Below are positions 9,407-18,199 of a stretch of 64,000 nucleotides of DNA, one piece after another. The stretch covers positions 62,001 through 126,000 of the forward strand of contig NZ_JONW01000013.1 in the NCBI RefSeq assembly GCF_000712075.1, given 5' to 3'. Within the stretch, counting starts at the first letter, position 1. Every line of letters begins with the position of its first letter. Under the pieces are notes generated by a model that worked only from the letters and a program-made list of their open reading frames with translations, was not told the origin of the DNA and searched no databases. Made by a program: the position numbers and the translations under genes. This DNA is from Caulobacter sp. UNC358MFTsu5.1 (GTDB lineage: Bacteria; Pseudomonadota; Alphaproteobacteria; Caulobacterales; Caulobacteraceae).

Positions 9407-10237
9407 TCAGAGCACGACCTCGCCGGTCGGAAAGGCCACCAGGGCCGCGTTGGGCGCCGGGGTCGGCGCGGGCTGGGGCGCGGGCGCGTCGACGCCCAGG
9501 CGGGCCAGCAGGCGGCGGCGGATGGCGTGGAAGCGGGCGTCGGGCTGGCGGGGACGCTCCAGCGCGATCCGCTCCTCGACCGCGATCTTGCCCTTGTCCA
9601 GCACCAGCACGCGGTCGGCCAGGGCGATGGCCTCGTCGACGTCGTGGGTGACCAGCAGCACGGCGGGCTTGTGCTCGCGCCACAGCGACAGGACCAGGTC
9701 GTGCATCTTCAGCCGGGTCAGGGCGTCCAGCGCCGCGAACGGCTCGTCCAGCAGCAGCAGGGCGGGTTCGCGGACCAGGGCGCGGGCCAGGGCCGTGCGC
9801 TGGGCTTCGCCCCCGGACAGGGTGGCCGGCCAGGCGTCGAGGCGATGGCCCAGCCCCACCTCCTTCAGCGCCGCCTCGGCGCGGGTCCGGACGTCGCCCT
9901 TTTTCTGGGAGGGGGACTTCAGGCCCAGGGCGACGTTCCGCCAGACCCGCCGCCAGGGCAGCAGGCGGGCGTCCTGGAACACCACGGCGCGCGCGTCCGG
10001 GGTGGTCACGTCCTGGCCGCCGGCGGAGTCGAGCCCGGCCAGGGTGCGCAGCAGGGTGGTCTTGCCCGAGCCGCTGGCGCCCAGCAGGGCGACGAACTCG
10101 CCGGGGGCGATCGTCAGGTCCAGGCCGTCGATGACCACGTTGTCGCCGAACCGGCGGGTGAAGCCCTTGAGGCGGACGGTCGGTATCTCGCGGGCGTCGG
10201 TGACGGGCGGGCGGATGCGGGGCTGGGCCATGGTCAT
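9407..10237 (-). CDS. ssuB: ABC transporter ATPase, sulfonate/taurine type
   Basis: 276-aa ABC ATPase of the SsuB/TauB family. It shows Walker A GASGSGKTT (about residues 53-61), signature LSGGEAQR, Walker B LLLLDEP and the H-loop VTHDVDEA. The ATG at 10237 is chosen because it overlaps the permease stop (ATGA); an in-frame ATG six bases on is an alternative. It energises the import complex with the adjacent permease. The binding protein is encoded separately at 17252, in the opposite operon. Confidence 0.93.
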   Translation of the reverse strand: MTMAQPRIRPPVTDAREIPTVRLKGFTRRFGDNVVIDGLDLTIAPGEFVALLGASGSGKTTLLRTLAGLDSAGGQDVTTPDARAVVFQDARLLPWRRVWRNVALGLKSPSQKKGDVRTRAEAALKEVGLGHRLDAWPATLSGGEAQRTALARALVREPALLLLDEPFAALDALTRLKMHDLVLSLWREHKPAVLLVTHDVDEAIALADRVLVLDKGKIAVEERIALERPRQPDARFHAIRRRLLARLGVDAPAPQPAPTPAPNAALVAFPTGEVVL

Positions 10238-11043
10238 TGCTCCACGAGGTTGGGGCGCCACGCCAGCGCCTTGCGCTCCAGCGTGCGGACGAGGGCGTCG
10301 GCGGCGAGGCCGAGCAGGGCGTAGACGAGCAGGCAGACGACGATGATGTCGGTGCGCATGAAGTCGCGGGCGTTGTTGATCAGGTGGCCCAGGCCCGCCT
10401 GCGCGTTGATCTGCTCGGCGATGACCAGCATGATCACGCTGATGCTCAGGGCGTAGCGCAGGCCCACGAAGAACGAGGGCAGGGCGCCCGGCAGGATCAC
10501 GTTGGCGATCAGGTCGCGGCCGGACAGGCCGAAGCTGCGGGCCGCCTCGACCAGCCTCACGTCCACCCCGCGGATGCCGGCGAACAGGTTCAGGTACAGC
10601 GGGAACACCGCGGCGGTGGCGATCAGGGCCACCTTCGGGACCTCACCGATGCCGAACCAGACGATGAAGAGCGGGGTCAGGGCCACCACCGGCAGGGTGC
10701 GCTTGATCTGCATCAGCGGGTCGACCAGCGTCTCGCCCCAGCGCGACAGGCCCGAGACCAGGCCCAGGGTCACCGCCACGACCAGCGCCAGGCCAAGGCC
10801 CGCGCCGGCCCGGCCGAGCGACACCGCCAGATTGGCCGGCAGCTCGCCCGAGGCGATCAGCGTCCAGAAGGTTTCAGCCACGGCCGACGGCGCCGCCAGC
10901 ACCTGGGCGGGGATCAGTCCCGCCCGCGAGCCGGCTTCCCACAGCAGCAGCAGCGCCGCCGGCGACAGCCAGCGCGCCCGCGAAAGGCGCGGCCAGCGCC
11001 ACGCTCTCGGTTGAGAATTTCTAAGGGTGATCGCCAAAGACAT
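10234..11043 (-). CDS. ssuC: ABC transporter permease, sulfonate/taurine type
   Basis: 269-aa inner-membrane permease with about six transmembrane segments. The BPD_transp_1 (binding-protein-dependent) signature region is EAARSFGLSGRDLIANVILPGALPSF in two-part form (EAA loop about residue 160). SsuC proteins are about 263 aa, so the ATG at 11043 is preferred over an in-frame TTG at 11085. It is the first gene of the minus-strand sulfur operon and divergent from lysR (11172). The intergenic DNA should hold the operon promoter. Confidence 0.92.
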   Translation of the reverse strand: MSLAITLRNSQPRAWRWPRLSRARWLSPAALLLLWEAGSRAGLIPAQVLAAPSAVAETFWTLIASGELPANLAVSLGRAGAGLGLALVVAVTLGLVSGLSRWGETLVDPLMQIKRTLPVVALTPLFIVWFGIGEVPKVALIATAAVFPLYLNLFAGIRGVDVRLVEAARSFGLSGRDLIANVILPGALPSFFVGLRYALSISVIMLVIAEQINAQAGLGHLINNARDFMRTDIIVVCLLVYALLGLAADALVRTLERKALAWRPNLVEQ

Positions 11044-11171
11044 GAGGATGCGTCGTCCCGAGAACCGTTGCGGCGCGAACGCCAATGCTGCACAGAGAAG
11101 GGCGTTTAATCCCTACTGGATCAATGGGCTTATCCTTAGGGGCGTTTCAGACTTTCTCATAGGCGATCTGA

Positions 11172-12005
11172 ATGGCCACCAATCTGCCGACCGAACTGCT
11201 GCGAAGCTTCGTGGCTATCGTCGACTCCGGATCGATGCTGAAGGCCACCGAGCGGGTGTTCGTCACCCAGTCGGCGCTCAGCCTGCAGATGAAGCGGCTG
11301 GAGGAGACCGTGCTGACGCCGCTGTTCCACCGCGACGGGCGGCGCCTGACGCTCACTCCGGCCGGCCGGACCCTGCTGGGCCTGGCGCGCGAGATCCTGG
11401 CGCTCAACGACCGGGCGGTCGTGGCCCTGACCGGCGACGCCCTGGTCGGACCGGTGCGGGTGGGGCTGGTCCAGGACTTCGCCGAGACCCTGCTGTCGGG
11501 CGTGCTGGCCCGGTTCAGCCAGCTCAATCCCGACGTCCAGCTGGAGGTGCGGGTGGCCGGCTCGCCCGAGCTGCTGGACCTGCTGGCCGGCGACCGGCTG
11601 GACGTGGTGCTGTGCATGGGCGCGGCGGACGATCCGCACGCGGCCCGCGTGGCGCCGATGGTCTGGCACGGGAATCCGGACCTGGTCGAGGCCGAGGTTC
11701 TGCCGCTGGCCATCCTGGCCCCGCCCTGCCGGTTCCGCGACGCCGCCCTGGCCGCGCTCCAGCGCGAGGGGCGGCCGTTCCGGGTGGCGCTGGAGACCCC
11801 CAGCCTTTCGGCTTTGCGGGCGGCGGTGGACGCCGGCCTGGCCGTCACCTGCCGCACCGCGCTGTTCCGCCCCCAGGCGGCGCCGATCGAGACGGGCCTG
11901 CCGGCCGTGCCGCAGGTCGCCTATGTCCGCCGGGTCGGGTCGGCGCCGCACCCCTCGATCGCCAAGCTCTCCGAGCTTATCCATCAGGCGGCCCTGGAGC
12001 TGTGA
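11172..12005 (+). CDS. LysR-family regulator of the sulfur genes
   Basis: 277 aa with an N-terminal LysR helix-turn-helix (residues 5-65: LLRSFVAIVDSGSMLKATERVFVTQSALSLQMKRLEE) and a substrate-binding-like effector domain. It is divergent from ssuC, the classic LysR arrangement, and convergent with the LLM monooxygenase gene (14 bp between stops). By analogy with CysB/Cbl it may respond to sulfur status, but that is inference. Two GGGCGTTT direct repeats exactly 40 bp apart (11101 and 11141) lie in the divergent gap. Confidence 0.9.
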   Translation: MATNLPTELLRSFVAIVDSGSMLKATERVFVTQSALSLQMKRLEETVLTPLFHRDGRRLTLTPAGRTLLGLAREILALNDRAVVALTGDALVGPVRVGLVQDFAETLLSGVLARFSQLNPDVQLEVRVAGSPELLDLLAGDRLDVVLCMGAADDPHAARVAPMVWHGNPDLVEAEVLPLAILAPPCRFRDAALAALQREGRPFRVALETPSLSALRAAVDAGLAVTCRTALFRPQAAPIETGLPAVPQVAYVRRVGSAPHPSIAKLSELIHQAALEL

Positions 12006-12019
12006 GGGGAGCGGCCGTT

Positions 12020-13357
12020 TCACGCGACCGCTCGGCTGGCCTTCTGGGTGGTGAAGCGGTTGGCCGGGACCTCCAGGCCCAGGCTCTGGCGGAAGGTCGA
12101 ACCTTCGTAGTCCTCGCGGAAGATGCCGCGCTTCTGCAGCAGGGGGACCACCTCCTCGACCAGCAGCTGGAACTGGCCGGGCAGGGACTCGCCGATCACG
12201 AAGCCGTCCGAGGCGCGGGTGTCGAGCCACAGCTGGAACTTGTCGGCGATCTGCTCGGGCGTGCCCACCAGGTCGCCGCGCGGCGTGGCGAAGCGCAGGG
12301 CCACCTCGCGCAGGGTCAGGCTCTCCTCCTCGACCGCCTTGGCGATCTTCAGGGTCGCCGACTGCGAGCTGTTGACGCCGCGGCTGAACACGTCGGGGAA
12401 GCGGGCGTCCAGGTCGTAGGCGGTGAAGTCGTGGTCGTTGAAGCCGCGGCCCAGCATGGCCAGGGCGGACTCGATCGACACCAGTTCGGCGCGTTCCTTC
12501 CAGCGGGCCTCGGCCTCGGCCTCGGTGGAGCCGATGATCGGGGCGGCGGCGGGCAGGATGAACAGGTCGTCCGGGTTCCGGCCGAAGCCGGCGGCGCGGG
12601 CTTTCACGTCGGCGTAGTAGGTCCGGGCCTCCTCGACGCCGCCGTGGCCGACGAAGATTGCGTCGGCGCGCTTGGCGGCCAGGTTGCGGCCGTCCTCCGA
12701 GGCGCCGGCCTGGAAGATCACCGGCTGGCCCTGGGGCGAGCGGGCGATGTTCAGCGGGCCCTTCACCGACAGGAACTCGCCCTTGTGGCCCAGGGCGTTG
12801 AGCTTGTCGGGGTCGAAGAACACGCCGCTGGCCTTGTCGTGGACCAGGGCGTCGTCCTCCCAGCTGTCCCACAGCCCCTGGACGACATCCAGATATTCGG
12901 CCGCCAGGCGGTAGCGGGTGTCGTGCGCCAGGTGCTCGGCCTTGCCGAAGTTGTCGGCCGAGCCTTCCAGCCACGAGGTGACCACGTTCCAGCCGGCGCG
13001 GCCGCCGCTGATGTGGTCCAGCGAGGCGAACTGGCGCGCCACGTTGAAGGGCTCGGAATAGGTGACGCTGAGCGTGGCCACCAGGCCGATGTGCTCGGTC
13101 ACCGCCGCCAGGGCCGACAGGATGGTGATCGGCTCGAAGCGGTTCAGGTAGTGCGGGCTGGACTTGGCGTTGATCGACAGGCTGTCGGCGATGAACAGGA
13201 AGTCGAACTTGCCCTGTTCGGCCAGCCTGGCGGCGCGGCTGTAGTACTTGAAGTCGGTGCTCGCGCCCGGCTGGGCGTTCGGATGGCGCCAGTCGGTCCA
13301 GGTCCGCCCCGCGCCCTCGATCATATGGCCGAGCTTCAATTGTCTACGCTGGGTCAT
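12020..13357 (-). CDS. LLM monooxygenase, NtaA/SnaA/DszA/SoxA type
   Basis: 445-aa flavin-dependent monooxygenase of the NtaA/DszA subgroup. Motifs: LGHMIEGAGRTWTDWRHP at the N-terminus, LFIADSLSIN, LVATLSVTYSEPFNVARQFASLDHISGGRAGWNVVTS split across the barrel, and VFFDPDKLNALGH. Relatives open or desulfurise organosulfur and aminocarboxylate compounds with FMNH2 from a partner reductase. It has its own promoter region, facing the TauD gene. The flavin reductases at 4762 and 46310 are possible partners. The substrate is unknown. Confidence 0.92.
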   Translation of the reverse strand: MTQRRQLKLGHMIEGAGRTWTDWRHPNAQPGASTDFKYYSRAARLAEQGKFDFLFIADSLSINAKSSPHYLNRFEPITILSALAAVTEHIGLVATLSVTYSEPFNVARQFASLDHISGGRAGWNVVTSWLEGSADNFGKAEHLAHDTRYRLAAEYLDVVQGLWDSWEDDALVHDKASGVFFDPDKLNALGHKGEFLSVKGPLNIARSPQGQPVIFQAGASEDGRNLAAKRADAIFVGHGGVEEARTYYADVKARAAGFGRNPDDLFILPAAAPIIGSTEAEAEARWKERAELVSIESALAMLGRGFNDHDFTAYDLDARFPDVFSRGVNSSQSATLKIAKAVEEESLTLREVALRFATPRGDLVGTPEQIADKFQLWLDTRASDGFVIGESLPGQFQLLVEEVVPLLQKRGIFREDYEGSTFRQSLGLEVPANRFTTQKASRAVA

Positions 13358-13619
13358 GGCGGCCTCCGAAAGAAGATTTCGACGGCATGACTGTCATCGG
13401 GCGACCGTACGAGCAATGGAGTTCGGTCAATATAGCTTATTATGATCTCGAATATGCACGTATTGCTGTGCGAAAAGGATCGTATTTTGACGTTGGATAT
13501 ATGAATATCTGAAATGGAATGAAGGAATACTGTTTCGATATGCTTGCTTGAATTGCGCATGTTGCCGACGGTCGCGGCGCTGATCGTCGCGTGTCGCAGT
13601 CATCAGGCGAGGAGAGGCC
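13358..13619. promoter_or_regulatory. AT-rich divergent promoter region
   Basis: The 262-bp gap between two divergent oxygenase genes is clearly AT-rich against its surroundings (about 13420-13550). It contains the inverted repeat GATAT-ATGA-ATATC at 13496-13509. No coding signal is seen. It should hold both promoters and probably the site for the sulfur LysR regulator. Confidence 0.5.
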
Positions 13620-14465
13620 ATGAGCGCCACCATCACCGGCATTCGCGAAACCACCGGACTGAGCGCGGCCCCTCTCAGCCCGACCATCGGGTCCGAGGTC
13701 GGCGGCGTCGATCTGCGCCAGCCGCTCGACCGGTCCCAGCGCGACGCGCTCAAGGCCCTGCTGCTGGAGCGCAAGGTGCTGTTCTTCCGCGACCAGGACA
13801 TCACCCGCGACCAGCAGCTGGCCTTCGCGGCCAACTTCGGCGAGGTCTACGCCCATCCGACCGGCGGGGTGGAGACCCACCGCGCGGTCCAGCCGATCTC
13901 GGCCGCGGCGTTCAAGGACTACGACATCCGCGAGAACCACTGGCACACCGACACCAGCTGGCGGATCAACCCGTCGTTCGGCGCGGTGCTGAAGGCGGTG
14001 CACATCCCGGAGGTCGGCGGCGACACCATCTGGGCCGACGGCGGCGCCATCTATCGCGGCCTGCCCGACGACCTGAAGGCGGCGGTGGACGACCTCCATG
14101 TGATCCACGACTACCAGGACGCCCTGAACCGCTCGGGCGAGCGCTATCCGCTGGTCGCCCATCCCGCCATCCGCACCCATCCGGAGACCGGCGAGGACAT
14201 CTTCTGGATCAACTTCAGCCTCAAGCCCCGGTTCGTCGACCTGGCGCCCGAGGAGAGCAGGGCGCTGCTGGCCCGTCTGTATGACCAGGTCAAGAAGCCC
14301 GAGCACCATGTGCGTTTCCGCTGGCGGCCCAACTCCGTGGCCCTGTGGGACAACCGCGCCGGTCTGCACTACGCGGTCCGCGACTACGGCGACTTCCCGC
14401 GCGTGATGGAGCGCGTGCTGATCGGTTCGGACGACATCCCGTACCGCGAGCGCCGCGCGACCTGA
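13620..14465 (+). CDS. TauD/TfdA-family Fe(II)/2-oxoglutarate dioxygenase
   Basis: 281 aa. The iron ligands His109, Asp111 (HWHTDTSW) and His250 (GLHYA) and the 2-oxoglutarate Arg261 (FPRVMER) are all present. WDNRAGLHYAVRDY is typical of TauD and AtsK enzymes, which oxidise taurine or alkyl sulfates beside the C-S or C-O-S bond. A strong ribosome site GGAGAGG precedes the ATG. It lies between the LLM monooxygenase and the SsuA operon, so a sulfonate or sulfate-ester substrate is likely. Confidence 0.92.
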   Translation: MSATITGIRETTGLSAAPLSPTIGSEVGGVDLRQPLDRSQRDALKALLLERKVLFFRDQDITRDQQLAFAANFGEVYAHPTGGVETHRAVQPISAAAFKDYDIRENHWHTDTSWRINPSFGAVLKAVHIPEVGGDTIWADGGAIYRGLPDDLKAAVDDLHVIHDYQDALNRSGERYPLVAHPAIRTHPETGEDIFWINFSLKPRFVDLAPEESRALLARLYDQVKKPEHHVRFRWRPNSVALWDNRAGLHYAVRDYGDFPRVMERVLIGSDDIPYRERRAT

Positions 14466-14564
14466 CCTGACCTCGCGGCGCGCTGGGGGCCGGCGGCGCG
14501 CCTTCCACCTTCGAGACCAACAACACGACGCGGACGCCACCGGCGCCGCGCGGGGGATAGACTC

Positions 14565-17240
14565 TTGCCTTATTCGACGCGGGCGTTGGCCCGACCTGCC
14601 TTTGACTGGACGCTCCGGACCGGCCTTCTGGCCTGCGCCTCGATCCTGACGATCGCCACGCTCGCCGGCCCGGCGCGGGCCGCCGACCTGCCGGCGGCCG
14701 TCCCGGCCGTCGATGCGGTTCCCGCCGCGACCGCCGCCGACGTCGACGGCGCCACCGCCCTGGAAGGCGTGATCGTCACCGGCGTCCGCGGCGAGCGCCG
14801 CACCGTGGCCGACAGCCCGGCCCCGGTCGATGTCGTCTCCGCCGAGCAACTGACGGCCACCGGCAAGGTCGGTCTGAAGGAGGTGCTCAACACCCTGATC
14901 CCGTCGTTCAACCTGCCCGGCATCAACGGCGGCGGCACCTCGTGGACGGTGCGGGCTATCACCATGCGCGGCCTGAACGGCGACCAGGCCCTGTTCCTGG
15001 TCAACGGCAAGCGGCGGCACGGCACGGCCCTGATCAACAACCTGGCCCGGGTGGGACGCGGCGGCGCGCCGGTCGACCTGGACCTGATCCCGGCCTCGGC
15101 CATCGAGCGCATCGAGGTGTTGCGCGACGGAGCCTCGGCCCAGTACGGCTCGGACGCCATCGCGGGGGTGATCAACATCATCCTCAAGAAGGACGCGGAA
15201 GGCGGATCGTTCAGCTACCAGGGCGGCCAGAACTATCTGGGCGACGGTGACACCCGCAGCGCCACCCTGAACTACGGCCTGCCGCTGGGCGACGCGGGCG
15301 GCTTCGTCCAGCTGGCCCTGAACTGGAAGAACAACGAGGCCGCCTCACGCGCGGTCCCGTCCCGGGCCCAGTACATCTACCAGCCGACCGTCACGACCGT
15401 CGGCGGCGTCACCACCGTCACCCCGGACCCGCGCGACGCCACGGTCGACCGCTACTACTGGGGCGGCGGTTACGGGCCGGGCGAGGAGGACATCCTGGCG
15501 GCGTCCTACAACGCCGAACTGCCCTGGAAGGACCTGACGCTCTATTCGACCGGCACGCTCAGCCACCGCTCGTCGAAGAAGAACACCGGCAGCTTCCTGC
15601 CCAACCTGGCGCCGGTGGCCGGCGTGACGGCGGGGCGGCCCCAGAACCGCAACTCGCTGCCGGAGGTCTATCCGAACGGCTTCAACGCCCTGCGGCGGAT
15701 CTTCGAACTGGACTTCCAGACCACCCTGGGCGCGCGCGGCCAGGCCAAGGGCTGGGACTGGGACCTGTCGACCACCTTCGCCCAGGACCACGCCCAGCTG
15801 GACGGCCAGAACACCATCAACGCCACCCTGGGCCCCGACAGCCCGACCTACTTCCACCTGTCGACCCACCAGTTCCAGCAGTGGACCACCAATTTCGACG
15901 TCACCCGCGAATTCGAGGGCGTGCTGCCGCTTCCGGTCCAGGTGTCGTGGGGGCTGGAGCAGCGCTACGAGCACTTCAAGATCTATCCGGGCGACGAGGC
16001 GTCCTACATCGTCGGCGACTACGTGATCCCGGCCGGCCAGCCCTTCGCCGGACTGCGGCCCAATCCCGGCCTGGCGTCGTACGCCGGCACCGCGCCGGAG
16101 GACTCCGGCTCGGCCAGCCGCAACGTCTACGCGGCCTATATCGACGTCGGGACCAACCTGACCGAAAACTGGTATGTGGGCGTGGCCGGTCGTCACGAGC
16201 GCTACACCGGCGATGTCGGCGACACCACCAGCGGCAAGCTGACCACCCGCTGGGAGTTCCTGCCGGGCTACGCCGTGCGCGGCACGATCAGCAACGGCTT
16301 CCGCGCCCCGTCCCTGGCCCAGCAGGTGTTCGCCAGCTCGACCATCAGCGGCAACCTGTGCGCCGCCGCGCCCAACAACACCTTCCGCGGCGTGCCCTGC
16401 GTGCCCGGCGAGTACCTGACCTTCCCGACCAAGGTGCTTCGCGCCGACTCCAGCGAGGCCCAGGCCCTGGGCGCCACGCCGCTGAAGCCCGAGACCTCGA
16501 CCAACTACAGCGTCGGGATCACGGCCGAGCCCACCAGCCGCCTGCGCGTCACCTTGGACGCCTACCAGATCGACATCGACGACCGCATCGTCGACACCAG
16601 CAACCTGGACCTCACCGCCGCCCAGCTGGCCTCGCAGCCGGCCCTGGCGCCGCTGCTGAGCCGCTTCCCGCAGGGCCTGGCGGCGACCTACTACACCAAC
16701 GCCGTCTCGACCCGGACGACGGGCGTGGACCTGGTCGCCGAATACGCCTTCGACCTGGGCGATGCGGGGCGCCTGAACCTCAACGCCGCCTACGCCTTCA
16801 ACAAGACCAAGATCACCAAGCAGATCGACACGCCGGCGGTGCTGAAGGCGGTCAATCCGAACCTGGTGCTGTTCGACCGCCAGAAGATCGCCGACCTGAC
16901 GGTGGGCACGCCGCGCAAGAAGCTGATCCTCGGCGCGGTCTGGGACCGGGACACCGTCACGGCCAACCTGCGGACCACGCGGTACGGCGAGTACACCGAG
17001 GCCGGGACGTCGGCCAATCTGGACCGGACCTTCAGCGCAAAATGGGTGGTCGACCTCGACATCGCCTGGGACGTGCGTCCGACCACGAACATCGCGATCG
17101 GGGCCAACAACCTGTTCGACGAGCACCCCGACAAGATCGGCATCGTCAACGCCGACACGGGCCTGAACCAGTTCGGCATCTTCTCGCCCTTCGGCATCAC
17201 CGGCGGCTACTACTACGCCCGCCTGACCCAACGCTTCTGA
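14565..17240 (+). CDS. TonB-dependent receptor of the sulfur island
   Basis: 891-aa outer-membrane receptor. A signal sequence (hydrophobic 20-38, ending ARAAD) is followed by VIVTGVRGERRTVADSP, the plug (VLNTLIPSFNLPG, AITMRGLNGDQALFLVNGKRRH, RIEVLRDGASAQYGSDAIAGV in parts) and a barrel ending LTQRF. The start is TTG at 14565, chosen because GGGGGA lies 8 bp upstream and gives a normal-length leader. The SsuA-like gene follows 11 bp later. Receptor and periplasmic lipoprotein should therefore form one uptake line for an organosulfur nutrient. Confidence 0.93.
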   Translation: MPYSTRALARPAFDWTLRTGLLACASILTIATLAGPARAADLPAAVPAVDAVPAATAADVDGATALEGVIVTGVRGERRTVADSPAPVDVVSAEQLTATGKVGLKEVLNTLIPSFNLPGINGGGTSWTVRAITMRGLNGDQALFLVNGKRRHGTALINNLARVGRGGAPVDLDLIPASAIERIEVLRDGASAQYGSDAIAGVINIILKKDAEGGSFSYQGGQNYLGDGDTRSATLNYGLPLGDAGGFVQLALNWKNNEAASRAVPSRAQYIYQPTVTTVGGVTTVTPDPRDATVDRYYWGGGYGPGEEDILAASYNAELPWKDLTLYSTGTLSHRSSKKNTGSFLPNLAPVAGVTAGRPQNRNSLPEVYPNGFNALRRIFELDFQTTLGARGQAKGWDWDLSTTFAQDHAQLDGQNTINATLGPDSPTYFHLSTHQFQQWTTNFDVTREFEGVLPLPVQVSWGLEQRYEHFKIYPGDEASYIVGDYVIPAGQPFAGLRPNPGLASYAGTAPEDSGSASRNVYAAYIDVGTNLTENWYVGVAGRHERYTGDVGDTTSGKLTTRWEFLPGYAVRGTISNGFRAPSLAQQVFASSTISGNLCAAAPNNTFRGVPCVPGEYLTFPTKVLRADSSEAQALGATPLKPETSTNYSVGITAEPTSRLRVTLDAYQIDIDDRIVDTSNLDLTAAQLASQPALAPLLSRFPQGLAATYYTNAVSTRTTGVDLVAEYAFDLGDAGRLNLNAAYAFNKTKITKQIDTPAVLKAVNPNLVLFDRQKIADLTVGTPRKKLILGAVWDRDTVTANLRTTRYGEYTEAGTSANLDRTFSAKWVVDLDIAWDVRPTTNIAIGANNLFDEHPDKIGIVNADTGLNQFGIFSPFGITGGYYYARLTQRF

Positions 17241-17251
17241 GGGAGGGCGCC

Positions 17252-18199
17252 ATGCAACGACGCAGCCTCATCGCAGTCCTGACCGCCGCCGCCCTGCTGG
17301 CCGGTTGCGGCGCCGGGGGAGGGGACGGCCAGGCGCCCCTCAAGGTGGGCAGCCAGAGGGGCGGGACCAAGGCGATCCTGATCGCCTCGGGCGCGCTGGA
17401 GGGCGTTCCCTACAAGATCGAGTGGAGCGAGTTCGCCGCCGCCCAGCCGCTGCTCGAGGCGGTGGGGGCGGGCGCCGTCGACCTGGGCGAGGCGGGCGAT
17501 GCGCCGTTCCTGTTCGCCTATGCCGGCGGCTCCAAGATCAAGGCCGTGCAGGCCGGCAAGAGCGGCGGCTCGTCGACCGCCCTGCTGGTCCGCAAGGGCG
17601 CGCCGTTCCACGGCGTGGCCGACCTGCGCGGCAGGAAGATCGCCACGGGACGCGGCTCGATCGGCCACTACCTGCTGCTCAAGCTGCTGGAGGAGGCGGG
17701 CCTGAAGCCCACCGACGTCCAGATCGTGTTCCTCAGCCCCGGCGACGCCAAGGCGGCCTTCACCAGCGGCGCCATCGACGGCTGGGTGACCTGGGGCTCG
17801 TACGTCGCCCTGGCCAAGCTGCACGACGACGCCGTCATCCTGGCCGACGGCGACGGGCGGCTCAGCGGCTACGGCTTCGAGGCGGCCAGCGAGGCGGCGA
17901 TCGCCGGCAAGCGGCCCCAGGTCGAGGACTTCCTGCGCCGCCTGGCCAAGGCCCGGCGCTGGGCGGGCGAGCATCCCCAGGAATACGCCGCGGCCCTGTC
18001 GAAGGAGACGGGCCTGCAGCCGGACGTGGCGCTCTACACGGTCCGTCAGTACCGCATCGCGCCGAGTGAGATCGACGACAAGGTCGTGGCCGAGGCGACG
18101 GCGGTGCTCGACCGCTTCCGGGCGGCGGGCGCCGTGACCTCGACGCGCGATCCGGCCGGCGCCTTCGACCGCTCGTTCAACGCCGCCGTCGCGCCATGA
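17252..18199 (+). CDS. SsuA-like periplasmic substrate-binding lipoprotein
   Basis: 315-aa ABC substrate-binding protein of the SsuA/TauA/NMT1 type (KVGSQRGGTKAILIASGALEG, VDLGEAGDAPFLFAYAGGS, GSIGHYLLLKLLEEAG). A lipobox LAGC ends at Cys19. The ATG at 17252 has a GGGAGGG ribosome site. It lies in a plus-strand operon away from ssuB/ssuC, which are on the opposite strand 7 kb upstream. Its stop overlaps the next start (ATGA), coupling it to the flavoprotein. Confidence 0.9.
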   Translation: MQRRSLIAVLTAAALLAGCGAGGGDGQAPLKVGSQRGGTKAILIASGALEGVPYKIEWSEFAAAQPLLEAVGAGAVDLGEAGDAPFLFAYAGGSKIKAVQAGKSGGSSTALLVRKGAPFHGVADLRGRKIATGRGSIGHYLLLKLLEEAGLKPTDVQIVFLSPGDAKAAFTSGAIDGWVTWGSYVALAKLHDDAVILADGDGRLSGYGFEAASEAAIAGKRPQVEDFLRRLAKARRWAGEHPQEYAAALSKETGLQPDVALYTVRQYRIAPSEIDDKVVAEATAVLDRFRAAGAVTSTRDPAGAFDRSFNAAVAP

